A stretch of DNA of 51,017 bases from contig CAYSUS010000052.1 in the NCBI GenBank assembly GCA_964434165.1, positions 1 to 51,017 of the forward strand. Reading direction: 5' to 3'. Made by a program: the position numbers and the translations under genes. The stretch comes from CAYSUS01 sp964434165. GTDB lineage: Bacteria; Planctomycetota; Planctomycetia; Pirellulales; Thermoguttaceae. This document shows, one piece after another, positions 42,608 through 50,411 of the stretch; position 1 is the stretch's first letter; every line of letters starts with the position of its first letter. The notes under the pieces are model-generated. The model was not told the origin of the DNA, did no database searches, and worked only from the letters and a program-made list of their open reading frames with translations.

Positions 42608-44263
42608 CTACCAGCCCGGCACCTGGATGTTGACCTCCTCGCGCTCGCGGCGGACGATCTCGCGGATGTCGTCCCGGGCGCGGAAGAAGGCGTCCACCAC
42701 GGCCGGGTCCCACTGCTTGCCCGATCCGGCCTGGAAGATCTGGTCGATCTTCTCGTCGGGCAGCCCCTTGCGGTAGGGCCGGTCGCTGCCCATGGCGTCG
42801 AACGAGTCGGCCACCGACACGATCCGGGCGGCCAGCGGGATCTGGTCGCCGGGCAGGCGCTCCGGGTAGCCCGTCCCGTCCCACGACTCATGGTGGTGAA
42901 GCACCACCGGAAGCAGGTCGTCGAGCTTGCGCAGGTCCTGAAGGATGCGGTGCCCGATGCTCACGTGACCCTTGATGTGCTCGTACTCCTCGTCGGTCAG
43001 CTTGCCCGGCTTGCGGAGCACGCTGTCGTCGATGCCGATCTTGCCGATGTCGTGCAGCAGCCCGGACAGGTAGATCCGCTCGATCATCCTGGGGTCCGAG
43101 CCGATCTCCTGCGCCAGGCGCACGGCGATGCGCGCCACGCGGTCGCTGTGGCCGCAGGTGTATCGGTCCTTGGCGTCGATGGCCGACGTGAGCGCCCGCA
43201 CGATCCCGGCCAGCAGCTCCGACTGCTGGCGGTACAGCTCGATGTTGCCGCTGTGGATCCCGAGGATCGCGCCCACGGAGCTGAGCAGGCTCGCCTCCAC
43301 GGTGCCGAACTCGGCGCCGTCCACGTGGTTCATGCCGGCGAGCCATCCGAACAGGTTCTCCCCCTCGGCCAGCGGCACGGCGATCAACTGCTGCACCTGG
43401 CGGCACGGCCAGTCCGTGCGCCGCGTGACCGCGTTGTTGACCACCACCGGCTGGTTGGGGATGCCCAGGTCGAGATACGCGATCAGGCGCGTGAACTGCT
43501 CGTTGTCGATCGGCGCGCTGCCGTGCGTGAGCAGCATCGGCGCGGTGCGGGCCTGGGGCGTGAGGTTGTCGGTCTCGTCCACCACGGGGAGGAGCTGCAG
43601 GGCGATCCCCTCAGCCGGCAGCACCTCCAGAAGCCACTCCAGGGCCACCCGGCCCAGATCCTCGTCGCTCTTGGAGATCTTCAGGTTCCGGGTCAGCCGG
43701 TACAGGAGGCTGATCTCCTCGTAGGTCGCGGCCAGGTGGATGGACAGGCTCTGGGCCTCTTCCTCGAAGCCGCGCGCGCGGTCCCGCTCGCCCAGGTGCA
43801 GGATGGCCAGGTCGGCCACGCGCTGCAGCGCGTCGGGCGACCAGGGGATCTGACGCTCGGCCCACCGCTGCGCCTCCTCCGCATCCAGGCCGAGGACGCG
43901 CGCGGCGCGGCCCACGCGCTCCCCGTCGCGAAGCGGCCGCGTCAGGAACGTGCCCACCGCCACGTACGCGGCCGCGCCCGGTTGACCCAGCGGCACGGCC
44001 AGCACGGCCAGGGGGTCCTCCTCCTCGAGGAACTCCGGACGGCCGTGGCGCAGGACCTCCTTGCACACCGTGGCGCGCACGTCCCACTGGTTTCCGGGCG
44101 GGCTGGAGCACGGAGCGATCAGCTCGCCCTCCTGGCCATCGACCACGGCGAACTCGACGCCGAAGGCGCGCTGGAGTACCGCGAGCGTATCGGCCCAGGG
44201 GGCCTCGCGGCCCATTGCCTCGCGCCGGACGTCGGCCGTCGCGACTGGTTCGTGAAGCATCAT
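42608..44263 (-). CDS. GAF/HD-GYP domain protein (predicted cyclic-di-GMP phosphodiesterase)
   Basis: 551 residues; a second ATG one codon later is equally possible. An N-terminal sensor-like region (about 25-160) is followed by a helical linker and a GAF-like domain (about 180-345). The C-terminal HD-GYP domain has HSDRVARI, the HD in LLHDIGKIGID, HHHESWDGTGYPERL (GYP) and VADSFDAM. All metal ligands and the GYP triad are present, so cyclic-di-GMP hydrolysis is likely. No GGDEF gene is nearby. Confidence 0.9.
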   Translation of the reverse strand: MMLHEPVATADVRREAMGREAPWADTLAVLQRAFGVEFAVVDGQEGELIAPCSSPPGNQWDVRATVCKEVLRHGRPEFLEEEDPLAVLAVPLGQPGAAAYVAVGTFLTRPLRDGERVGRAARVLGLDAEEAQRWAERQIPWSPDALQRVADLAILHLGERDRARGFEEEAQSLSIHLAATYEEISLLYRLTRNLKISKSDEDLGRVALEWLLEVLPAEGIALQLLPVVDETDNLTPQARTAPMLLTHGSAPIDNEQFTRLIAYLDLGIPNQPVVVNNAVTRRTDWPCRQVQQLIAVPLAEGENLFGWLAGMNHVDGAEFGTVEASLLSSVGAILGIHSGNIELYRQQSELLAGIVRALTSAIDAKDRYTCGHSDRVARIAVRLAQEIGSDPRMIERIYLSGLLHDIGKIGIDDSVLRKPGKLTDEEYEHIKGHVSIGHRILQDLRKLDDLLPVVLHHHESWDGTGYPERLPGDQIPLAARIVSVADSFDAMGSDRPYRKGLPDEKIDQIFQAGSGKQWDPAVVDAFFRARDDIREIVRREREEVNIQVPGW

Positions 44264-44323
44264 CTTGCCGCCGCAACGTGGTGGGAGGGAACTTGTTCCG
44301 TGGGGATGGACTCCTCCAACGGA

Positions 44324-44352
44324 AATCTAGGTCACCCGCCCGGCGCAGGCAA
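44324..44352 (-). promoter_or_regulatory. Predicted sigma-70 promoter of the HD-GYP gene
   Basis: Minus strand TTGCCT (44347-44352), 17-nt spacer, TAGATT (44324-44329). Confidence 0.55.
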
Positions 44353-44526
44353 AACGCGCGCCCCCCGCCGGCCCGCGGCTCCGCCGGTCCGGGCGCCTCG
44401 GGCCCCGCGCGGTTCGGGTCGTGACGGTCAGCCCGATCCGGCATGTCCGCGACCTGTCGCGATTCCGTCAGGCCGCACCGTGGCCAACTGCGCCCGGCGC
44501 CACGGCCCGGGGCCCCCCGGCTGGCC

Positions 44527-44555
44527 TTGGCCGGACCGGCTCCGGCCGATAGAGT
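44527..44555 (+). promoter_or_regulatory. Predicted sigma-70 promoter of the Nudix gene
   Basis: TTGGCC (44527-44532), 17-nt spacer, TAGAGT (44550-44555). Confidence 0.45.
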
Positions 44556-44683
44556 GAACCTCAGGTGGCGCTGCTGGCTTGTCCCGCCGTGCCCGGGCGG
44601 GCGGTTCTCCCAACGAGTCGAGCCAACCGGCAACACGGCGCCGCTGGAGGAACCACCCGCCGCCCACACGCCCGGAGATCGAC

Positions 44684-45205
44684 ATGCAGCTTGAGGACGT
44701 GGAACTGCTCTTCGAGGGCCGGCGGTTTCGCGTCGTGCGCCAGGTGCAGTCCTTCAACGACCGCGCGCCGCGCGAGCGCGAGATCGTCCGCCATCCCGGG
44801 GCCGTGGCGATCCTGCCGCTGGTGGACGAGGATCGGATCTGCCTCTTGCGAAGCTTCCGATCCGCGGTCGGCGAGGAGCTGATCGAGATCCCGGCCGGGA
44901 CCCTGGAGCCGGGCGAGGACCCGCAGCACACCGCCGCGCGCGAGCTGGCCGAGGAGACCGGCTACCGCGCGGGCCGGCTGCAGCTTCTTACCAGCTTCTT
45001 CACCTCGCCCGGCATCCTCGACGAGCGGATGTATCTCTTCCTGGCGACGACGCTGGAGGCGGGCTCCCAGCAGCTCGACCCGGGCGAGCAGATCGAGACG
45101 TTCCTCGCCACGTGGGACGAGGCCCTGGCCATGATCGGCGACGGCCGCATCCACGACGCCAAGACCCTCGCCGCGCTGCTCTACTATGGGCGGTTCCGGC
45201 GCTGA
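44684..45205 (+). CDS. Nudix hydrolase, ADP-ribose pyrophosphatase type
   Basis: 173 residues from ATG 44684, preceded by CCGGAG. The Nudix box is complete: G-x5-E-x7-REL-x-EE-x-G in GTLEPGEDPQHTAARELAEE (about 76-95) followed by TGY. The upstream strand LIEIPAG and the loop TSPGILDERMYLFLA match the ADP-ribose/nucleotide-sugar pyrophosphatase branch. It probably hydrolyses ADP-ribose-like compounds. Confidence 0.9.
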   Translation: MQLEDVELLFEGRRFRVVRQVQSFNDRAPREREIVRHPGAVAILPLVDEDRICLLRSFRSAVGEELIEIPAGTLEPGEDPQHTAARELAEETGYRAGRLQLLTSFFTSPGILDERMYLFLATTLEAGSQQLDPGEQIETFLATWDEALAMIGDGRIHDAKTLAALLYYGRFRR

Positions 45206-45386
45206 GTGGAGAGCGCCTCGAGTGCCACTGCTGGACAAGCCGGCCGCGACCCCACGCGCAAAGAGAAAGCCGCGGGAGGCTGCCACGGCCTGGCGTGGAA
45301 AGCGCCTCCAACGGCTGCTGCGCTAGGAGTACGATTTCGGGTGCGGTTCGATGGTCCTCCGGGCCGCGGGATGCACGCGAGCGGGA

Positions 45387-45566
45387 TCAGGGCCCATTGA
45401 AGGCACTGGTCATGTCCGCCTCGATGTTCTCCCACAGGTTCGAGGCCTGGCCCCCGACGCCTCCGATAGCGCCGATGACCGCCAGGATGATCATCGCCAG
45501 CATCACCGAGTATTCGACCGCGGTGGCGGCCTCTTCCTGTCTCAAAAAGTTCAGGAGCAGTCGCAT
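45387..45566 (-). CDS. Flp/Fap-type class IVb prepilin
   Basis: 59 residues, from ATG 45566 to TGA 45387-45389. A short basic leader (MRLLLNFLRQEEA) is followed by ATAVEYSVMLAMIILAVIGA: the class IVb pilin pattern with Glu5 and Tyr6 of the mature protein, then a hydrophobic helix and a small polar tail (ASNLWENIEADMTSAFNGP). Known Flp prepilins have Gly before the cleavage site; here it is Ala. No tad/rcp assembly genes are in the window. A TTGACA promoter lies about 85-110 nt upstream. Converges with the Nudix gene. Confidence 0.85.
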   Translation of the reverse strand: MRLLLNFLRQEEAATAVEYSVMLAMIILAVIGAIGGVGGQASNLWENIEADMTSAFNGP

Positions 45567-45650
45567 TGCCGGCCTGCCTTCGAGGTGAGAGTCGTGCTTG
45601 GAGGAACCGGTCTGGAGGCAGTCGGCCTTAACGAGAGCTATCCATCTAAA

Positions 45651-45678
45651 AGCCTATCTTGCCAGGACCCGTTGTCAA
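45651..45678 (-). promoter_or_regulatory. Predicted strong promoter of the Flp-type pilin gene
   Basis: Minus strand consensus -35 TTGACA (45673-45678), 16-nt spacer, TAGGCT (45651-45656), directly after the pseudokinase stop. Confidence 0.65.
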
Positions 45679-45701
45679 ATATCCACCGCGCCGCGGCGCG
45701 C

Positions 45702-48119
45702 TCACCCGCCGCCCGCGTCCGGCGCGGCCGCCCGGCCCCCCGGGCCCGCGCGCAGGGACAGCCTCTGGGGATTCACCCCCGGCGGACCGGCCGAGCGCGA
45801 CGGCCCTTGCCAACGGTCCAGGCGGCTGGCGGCCAGCCCCTGCCCAACCGGCCCGGCAAACTGGAGCCGGCTCCGCGCCATCCCCGCGATGGCCATCTCC
45901 GCGTCGTCCAGGGCAGTTCCCCGCCCCGTGCTTTCGAGCCACACGGCCACGGGGGTCTCCGGCCCGATCAGCGACCCCTGACCCGTCCACTGCACGATCG
46001 CGAGAAGCGGCTGGGGCGACTGCGGCCCCTCGAAGACCAGCAGCCCCCCGTCGGCCGCGGGGTCCAGAACGCAATCGCGCGCGTCGATCAGGATGCGCCC
46101 AGGCTGGCGCCCGAATCGGTCGTAGGAGATCCGCGCGACCGCAGCCCCCCCCCGAACCGTCACGGCGGCCAGCGACAGGGCGATCGGCTCGTCGGCCTCC
46201 GGGCAGCGCTCCATTCGCACCAGCGGCCCGGGCCCCAGGTGCAACACGTTCACCATGCGCACCGCCCGGGCCCCAAGGGTCCGGCAATCCACCGCGGCCG
46301 ACACGCCCGTAAAGGCGCAATCGGCCAGGTCGATGCGCCCGCTGGGCAGGGTCATCTCCGCCGCGCGCCGGTCCACCGGGTGGACCCAGCGGAGCGCGGC
46401 GGGAGGCGCGCCCGCCGCCCCGACGGCGCGGAACGCGCAGCGCGCCAGCGCCGCGCGCGAGCCTTCCAGGACCAGGATCGCTCCGCCCGGCCCCAAGCCC
46501 GACTCGCCCCGGCCCCGCTGCCCGAGAAAGTCGATTCCCTCAAGTCGCACGTCCTCGGCGCGGATCGTCAGCCCGGCCGGCGGCACGATCACCGTGGGGC
46601 GCTCGCCAGGCGGACCGCACACGCGCTGGCCCGGTCGCAGGTCCAGGGCCTCGACATGGACCGGCTTGCCGGCGGGGAGGATGAGGTCCGGCGGCGGCCC
46701 GGCCGGCTCGCTCGGGCTTGGCGGCGTGGGGCGCGATGCCGCGCGCGACGGCGGCTCGACCGTGGAGGCACGGGACGCGGGCCGATCGTCCGTCTCGAGG
46801 GCAGGCGCTGGCACCCCCGCGTCGCGCCGGGGCTGCCGGTCCGGATGGTCGCGGCGGGAGGAGTCGATCCGCTTCGCGCTTGCGGCCACGGTGGAGCGGC
46901 CGCGGATGCTCGCGGTGGGCGGACGCACGCCGGAGGTGCGAATGAGCCATCCCAGGGCGATCGCGCCCACGATGACCGCGGCCGTGCCCGCCAGCCACAG
47001 CGGGGCCTGCGGCGAGTGCCTCAGCCGCCGGGCGGGCACCGACCACACCGAGCGCCGGCGATGGGGGTCGCGCAGGCAGCGGGCCAGCGCAGCTTGCCCG
47101 CCGAGCGTGGGAGGGCCGAGCCGGGCGGCCATCGCGGCGAAGGCGGCGGGGCGCCGGGCCGGGTCCCGCTCCATCGCCGCCGACACCACCGCGCCCAGCT
47201 CGCTCGGGGTCTCCGGGGCCAGGCTCCTGACGTCCTGAACGCGGCAGGTCTGGATCGCCCGCACCCGCGCCAAGGCCGTTGGCCCCGGGACCGGCGGACG
47301 CCCCGTGAGCAGATGCCACCACAGCCAGCCGCATGCGTAGATGTCGCTTCGCGCGCCGGGCGGGCCGCCCTCCGCGATGCGTTCCGGGGCGACCCCCTCC
47401 AGGGCCTCCGGATCGGTACCCGCCTGCGCGAGGCCTTCGCACGGCCGGAGCACGCCGCGCAGCCCCGGCAGCGGCATCACCACCTGGCCCTCGTCGTCCA
47501 GCACCAGCGCCGGCGCCGCCAGATCGCCGTGGCTCAGCCCGGCCTGCTCCAGCGCGGCCAGGCCGTCGGCCATCTGTCGGGCGATTTCCAGGACGACCTC
47601 GGGCGGGAACCGGCCGTTGTGAACCACCCACTTGCCCGCGGTACGTCCTCCCGTCCAGGGACCCGCGGCCCACACGCGACCACGGTCCGCTCCTCCGTCG
47701 CGAACCGCTGCCACCGCAGGATGGGCAAGCTCCGCCGCGCAGGCGGCCAGGTCCTTGATCCGCCCGGCCAGCGACTCGGCCTCCGCCCCACAGTCCTCGC
47801 AGATCGCCAGGAAGACGGCCTCACCCGACTGGCGGTGTCGGGCGCGGAACAGCCGGGCAAAGGGCCGGCGGCCCCAGGGCTCGCAGAGCACCCAAGGCCC
47901 CACGGCCAGGTCGTCGCCGCGGCCCGCATTGATCTCGCTGGCCTGAAAGGGCGTGAGCACGCGGGCCTGGGCCAGGGCATCGACCCACACGCTCTCGAAC
48001 AGCGGCAGTTCGCGGGCAAGCCGCCTCGCCCGGGAGGCCACAGCGTGAACCTGCCTCGGTTGGGCCAGACCCAGCCGGGCCAGGAACTCGACCAGCGATG
48101 CGGGGGGACGTTCGCGCAC
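45702..48119 (-). CDS. Membrane pseudokinase (Ser/Thr kinase-like) fused to a beta-helix-type outer domain
   Basis: 805 residues from a GTG start. Residues about 70-340 have the kinase fold (VAPERIAEGGPPGARSDIYACGWLWWHLLTG). However, the catalytic set is broken: the VAIK lysine is Cys (LAIC, about 104-107), HRDLKPEN is HGDLAAPA (197-204), and no DFG is present (MPLPG, 215-219). One TM helix is at 373-393, then a Pro/Arg/Ser-rich linker. Residues about 490-790 resemble a right-handed beta-helix (LEGIDFLG, LVLEGSRAALARCAF, ALSLAAVTVRGGA). The kinase part is probably a binding or scaffold module. It lies 135 nt upstream of the pilin gene on the same strand. Confidence 0.82.
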   Translation of the reverse strand: MRERPPASLVEFLARLGLAQPRQVHAVASRARRLARELPLFESVWVDALAQARVLTPFQASEINAGRGDDLAVGPWVLCEPWGRRPFARLFRARHRQSGEAVFLAICEDCGAEAESLAGRIKDLAACAAELAHPAVAAVRDGGADRGRVWAAGPWTGGRTAGKWVVHNGRFPPEVVLEIARQMADGLAALEQAGLSHGDLAAPALVLDDEGQVVMPLPGLRGVLRPCEGLAQAGTDPEALEGVAPERIAEGGPPGARSDIYACGWLWWHLLTGRPPVPGPTALARVRAIQTCRVQDVRSLAPETPSELGAVVSAAMERDPARRPAAFAAMAARLGPPTLGGQAALARCLRDPHRRRSVWSVPARRLRHSPQAPLWLAGTAAVIVGAIALGWLIRTSGVRPPTASIRGRSTVAASAKRIDSSRRDHPDRQPRRDAGVPAPALETDDRPASRASTVEPPSRAASRPTPPSPSEPAGPPPDLILPAGKPVHVEALDLRPGQRVCGPPGERPTVIVPPAGLTIRAEDVRLEGIDFLGQRGRGESGLGPGGAILVLEGSRAALARCAFRAVGAAGAPPAALRWVHPVDRRAAEMTLPSGRIDLADCAFTGVSAAVDCRTLGARAVRMVNVLHLGPGPLVRMERCPEADEPIALSLAAVTVRGGAAVARISYDRFGRQPGRILIDARDCVLDPAADGGLLVFEGPQSPQPLLAIVQWTGQGSLIGPETPVAVWLESTGRGTALDDAEMAIAGMARSRLQFAGPVGQGLAASRLDRWQGPSRSAGPPGVNPQRLSLRAGPGGRAAAPDAGGG

Positions 48120-48126
48120 GGCGGAT

Positions 48127-48155
48127 TGCTAACACAAAGCCACCCCGCGGGACAA
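48127..48155 (-). promoter_or_regulatory. Weak predicted promoter abutting the pseudokinase start
   Basis: Minus strand TTGTCC near 48150-48155, 17-nt spacer, TTAGCA (48127-48132). Seven bases then lead straight to GTG 48119, so the transcript would be leaderless or nearly so. No Shine-Dalgarno. Confidence 0.35.
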
Positions 48156-48327
48156 GAGCACTCTTGGCCCACGCGCTGGGGAAGCGTGCCCGGAGAGGGG
48201 GTGCAGGGCGCTCGGGGACGGCACCGCGTAGCAGGCGTTCTCCGCACTGCCGTCCGCCTTGTTGGCGAGAGGATTGCGCGGCGCAGGCTCCGGAGGAACA
48301 GATCGCCGACTGCCGAGGCGCGTCCGA

Positions 48328-49536
48328 CTACGCGTCCTCTTCTTCCTCTCCCTCCAGCATCGGCGGCGCGGGGGTGTCGTCGTACAGGCCGACCCACTCC
48401 CCGCAGAGGTCGGCGTCGAAGAACAGGATCCAGGTGCGGCGGGGCAGCCGGCCTTGCTGGAGTCGGGACCGGACCGTCTGGACGCTTCGGTGCAAGTCGG
48501 CCAGGGCCAGATCGATGTAGGAGTAGCGCAGCCCGGTCCCGCCGCCGATCGAGACCCCGAGGCCCTCGGGCGTCAAGGCGGCGTTGATCGCCTCCTCGAT
48601 CTCGTCGCGGCCTTCGAACGAGGACTCCTCGAGCCCCTCGCTCCCGTCGATCTTCACGTAGGCGAACGTCTCGCCGAAGCGGCTGAATCGCTCCGACGCG
48701 AAGAGGCTGCCGCTGTGCGCGGCCGTCCACAGGTCCTGACGGGCCGTGACCGCGACGAAGAGGTCCGTCTGCTCGGCGTAGTCCTCGGCCTCGGTCGGCT
48801 TCAGCTCGATGCAGGACCACTGCTCCTCCTGCAGCCAGTCGCCGCAAGGCTGCGGAGGAAGCTGGTCGCGGATGCTGCCGATCAGAGCCTCGACTCGCTC
48901 GCCGAGGTTCTCCAGCGGCACGAGCCGCGAGGCCCCGCCCGAGGCCGCGACGTCCAGCGGACCGACCTCGATCGGCCCGATCCACTTGTCGAGGCGCTCT
49001 TCGCCCAGCAGCGACTCGGCGGCCACGAAGGCGTTGTTCAGGGCCTGTTCATCCTCTTCGCCGGCTGTGCGAGGCGCGCGAAAGACCAGGTCCACCAGAT
49101 GATCCTCGCCCACCCTGGCCTCGGCCAGCACGCCGGCGAGGGTCCCGCCGGTGCGGGCGCCGACCATCCGCTCCGCGGCTTCCACGTCCTCGGCCAGCCG
49201 GTAGCCGTAGAACTCCCAGCCGTCGGTTTTCGGCGCCCGCTGGAGGATCGTGGCGACCAGCGGCCGCAGATGCCGGCGGGTCTCGGGCGTGATCACCAGG
49301 CGGTGCCCCGAGCCACCGGCGGCCGGACCGAACTCCCAGAACAAATGCGGGTCAATCGCCTGGAGGGTCTCGGCCATCCACTCGGGCAGGTCCCAATCGG
49401 CCCGGCGCGAAAACAGGGCGTCGAGGTCGCCGGCCTTCTCCTGAAAGGCGGCCCACCAGGCGTCGATCGTTTCGAGCATGGCCTGGCGCCAGGCCGATTC
49501 CTGCTGATCGCGGGGATTGCAGAAGAGCCAGCGCAT
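48328..49536 (-). CDS. Protein of unknown function (402 residues)
   Basis: Start ATG 49536 (MRWLFCNPRDQQESAWRQAM), chosen because AAGGAG lies 8 nt upstream; the open frame extends another 59 codons without coding character. Soluble, with no signal peptide or TM helix. Acidic overall and ending EGEEEEDA. Trp-rich N-terminus (AWWAAFQEKAGDLDALFSRRADWDLPEWM). The C-terminal half contains SIGGGTGLRYSYIDLALADL and TWILFFDADLCGEWVGLYDD, suggesting an alpha/beta domain. No family recognised. 208 nt separate its stop from the pseudokinase start. Confidence 0.7.
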   Translation of the reverse strand: MRWLFCNPRDQQESAWRQAMLETIDAWWAAFQEKAGDLDALFSRRADWDLPEWMAETLQAIDPHLFWEFGPAAGGSGHRLVITPETRRHLRPLVATILQRAPKTDGWEFYGYRLAEDVEAAERMVGARTGGTLAGVLAEARVGEDHLVDLVFRAPRTAGEEDEQALNNAFVAAESLLGEERLDKWIGPIEVGPLDVAASGGASRLVPLENLGERVEALIGSIRDQLPPQPCGDWLQEEQWSCIELKPTEAEDYAEQTDLFVAVTARQDLWTAAHSGSLFASERFSRFGETFAYVKIDGSEGLEESSFEGRDEIEEAINAALTPEGLGVSIGGGTGLRYSYIDLALADLHRSVQTVRSRLQQGRLPRRTWILFFDADLCGEWVGLYDDTPAPPMLEGEEEEDA

Positions 49537-49706
49537 TGGGTGTCTCCTTCGCGCCAATGGGGGATGCCGCGGGATTTCGAGCGACCCCGAGTCAGGCGGC
49601 GGTGTTCGGGTCCGGCAGGCGGGCGATGCCGTGCTCTCCGGCCGTAGAGTCCGGTCCAGTAGGATATCATTGTCGCCGATGTTCGTAGCCGCGCAAAGCG
49701 TTCCTC

Positions 49707-49982
49707 TTGACACAACTCACCTCTTCTGTGACCGACGCCCAGATCATCGCGGAGGTCGTCATGCCCGAGCACGGCGACCTTCCACCGCAATCCGCCCGGG
49801 CGATACTCAAGCTCCGTTTCTCAGATCGCGCCGAGGCGCCGAGGCACGGGCTTCTGGACAAGAACCGTCGGGGCGAGCTCTCGAGCGGCGATCGGGCGGA
49901 GATGGAAAGCCACTCCCGCGTTGGGAACTACCTCGCCCTCATGCAGGCGAAGGCTCGACTCTCCCTGAAACAGCAGAGCTGA
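49707..49982 (+). CDS. Small partner protein of an HNH endonuclease (unknown function)
   Basis: 91 residues from a TTG start; the first in-frame upstream stop is TAG at 49686 and no ATG is available. The N-terminal strand-like MTQLTSSV, the middle PQSARAILKLRFSD and the C-terminal VGNYLALMQAKARLSLKQ match the pattern of short proteins I recall preceding HNH nuclease genes in cyanobacteria and planctomycetes; that pairing is recollection, not a search. The HNH gene begins 9 nt later. An immunity or accessory role is inferred only from pairing. Confidence 0.65.
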   Translation: MTQLTSSVTDAQIIAEVVMPEHGDLPPQSARAILKLRFSDRAEAPRHGLLDKNRRGELSSGDRAEMESHSRVGNYLALMQAKARLSLKQQS

Positions 49983-49991
49983 TCCCGCGCG

Positions 49992-50402
49992 ATGAAGCGA
50001 GTCCTTCGAGAGCTGGCCTGGCGGCGCGCGCGATCCCGTTGCGAATACTTCTGGCTGCCTCACGGCCAGCATCCGCTGCCGTTTCCCGTGGATCATGTCC
50101 TCGCACGGCAGCACGGCGGCCGCACCGAGGGCGACAACTTAACGCTGGCCTGCTAAGACTGCAACCTGCACAAGGGACCCAACATCGCCGGGATTGATCC
50201 GAAGACCTCGGTCCTCACGCCGCTGTTTCATCCGCGGCGAGACGAACGGGACGGGCATTTCGAATGGCGGGGAGCGGTCTTGGTGGGCAGGACGGCGGTC
50301 GGTCGAGCGACGATCGAGGTACTCCGGATCAACCCGCCCACCCGCGTGGAGGTTCGGCGCGCGCTGATCGAGCTTAGGGTCTTCGCGGCGAGACGTCGCT
50401 AG
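49992..50402 (+). pseudogene. HNH endonuclease, interrupted by an in-frame TAA
   Basis: The frame reads MKRVLRELAWRRARSRCEYF...FPVDHVLARQHGG...DNLTLAC, then TAA at 50154-50156, then DCNLHKGPNIAGIDPKTSVL...LFHPRRDERDGHFEW to TAG at 50402 (137 codons). The family carries VEHI-x5-GG, N-L and a CxxCN-LHKGPN segment, all present around the stop. The stop falls between the two Cys of CxxC, and the earlier CEYC has become CEYF, so decay is likely. Without the C-terminal half the HNH metal site is incomplete. A one-base sequencing error could also explain the stop. It converges with the alpha/beta hydrolase, 9 nt apart. Confidence 0.82.
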
Positions 50403-50411
50403 CCGATCGCC

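Larger units (their letters stand above)
44264..44683. other. Divergent intergenic region between the HD-GYP and Nudix genes
   Basis: 420 bp without a gene. A minus-strand promoter lies at 44324-44352 and a plus-strand promoter at 44527-44555. The centre (about 44360-44520) is very GC-rich, with runs of CCGG and GGCC, and nothing else recognisable. Confidence 0.6.

Noticed and set aside
45335..45360. tRNA T-arm-like GGTTCGATGG
   Set aside because: No matching acceptor stem, anticodon arm or CCA context on either strand.
45351..48587. Open frame of 1078 codons on the plus strand
   Set aside because: Antisense to the pseudokinase gene, composed of Arg/Gly/Pro/Ala shadow sequence without domains.
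49707..49712. TTGACA as a -35 box
   Set aside because: It coincides with the TTG start codon of the HNH partner gene and has no -10 at proper spacing before another gene.
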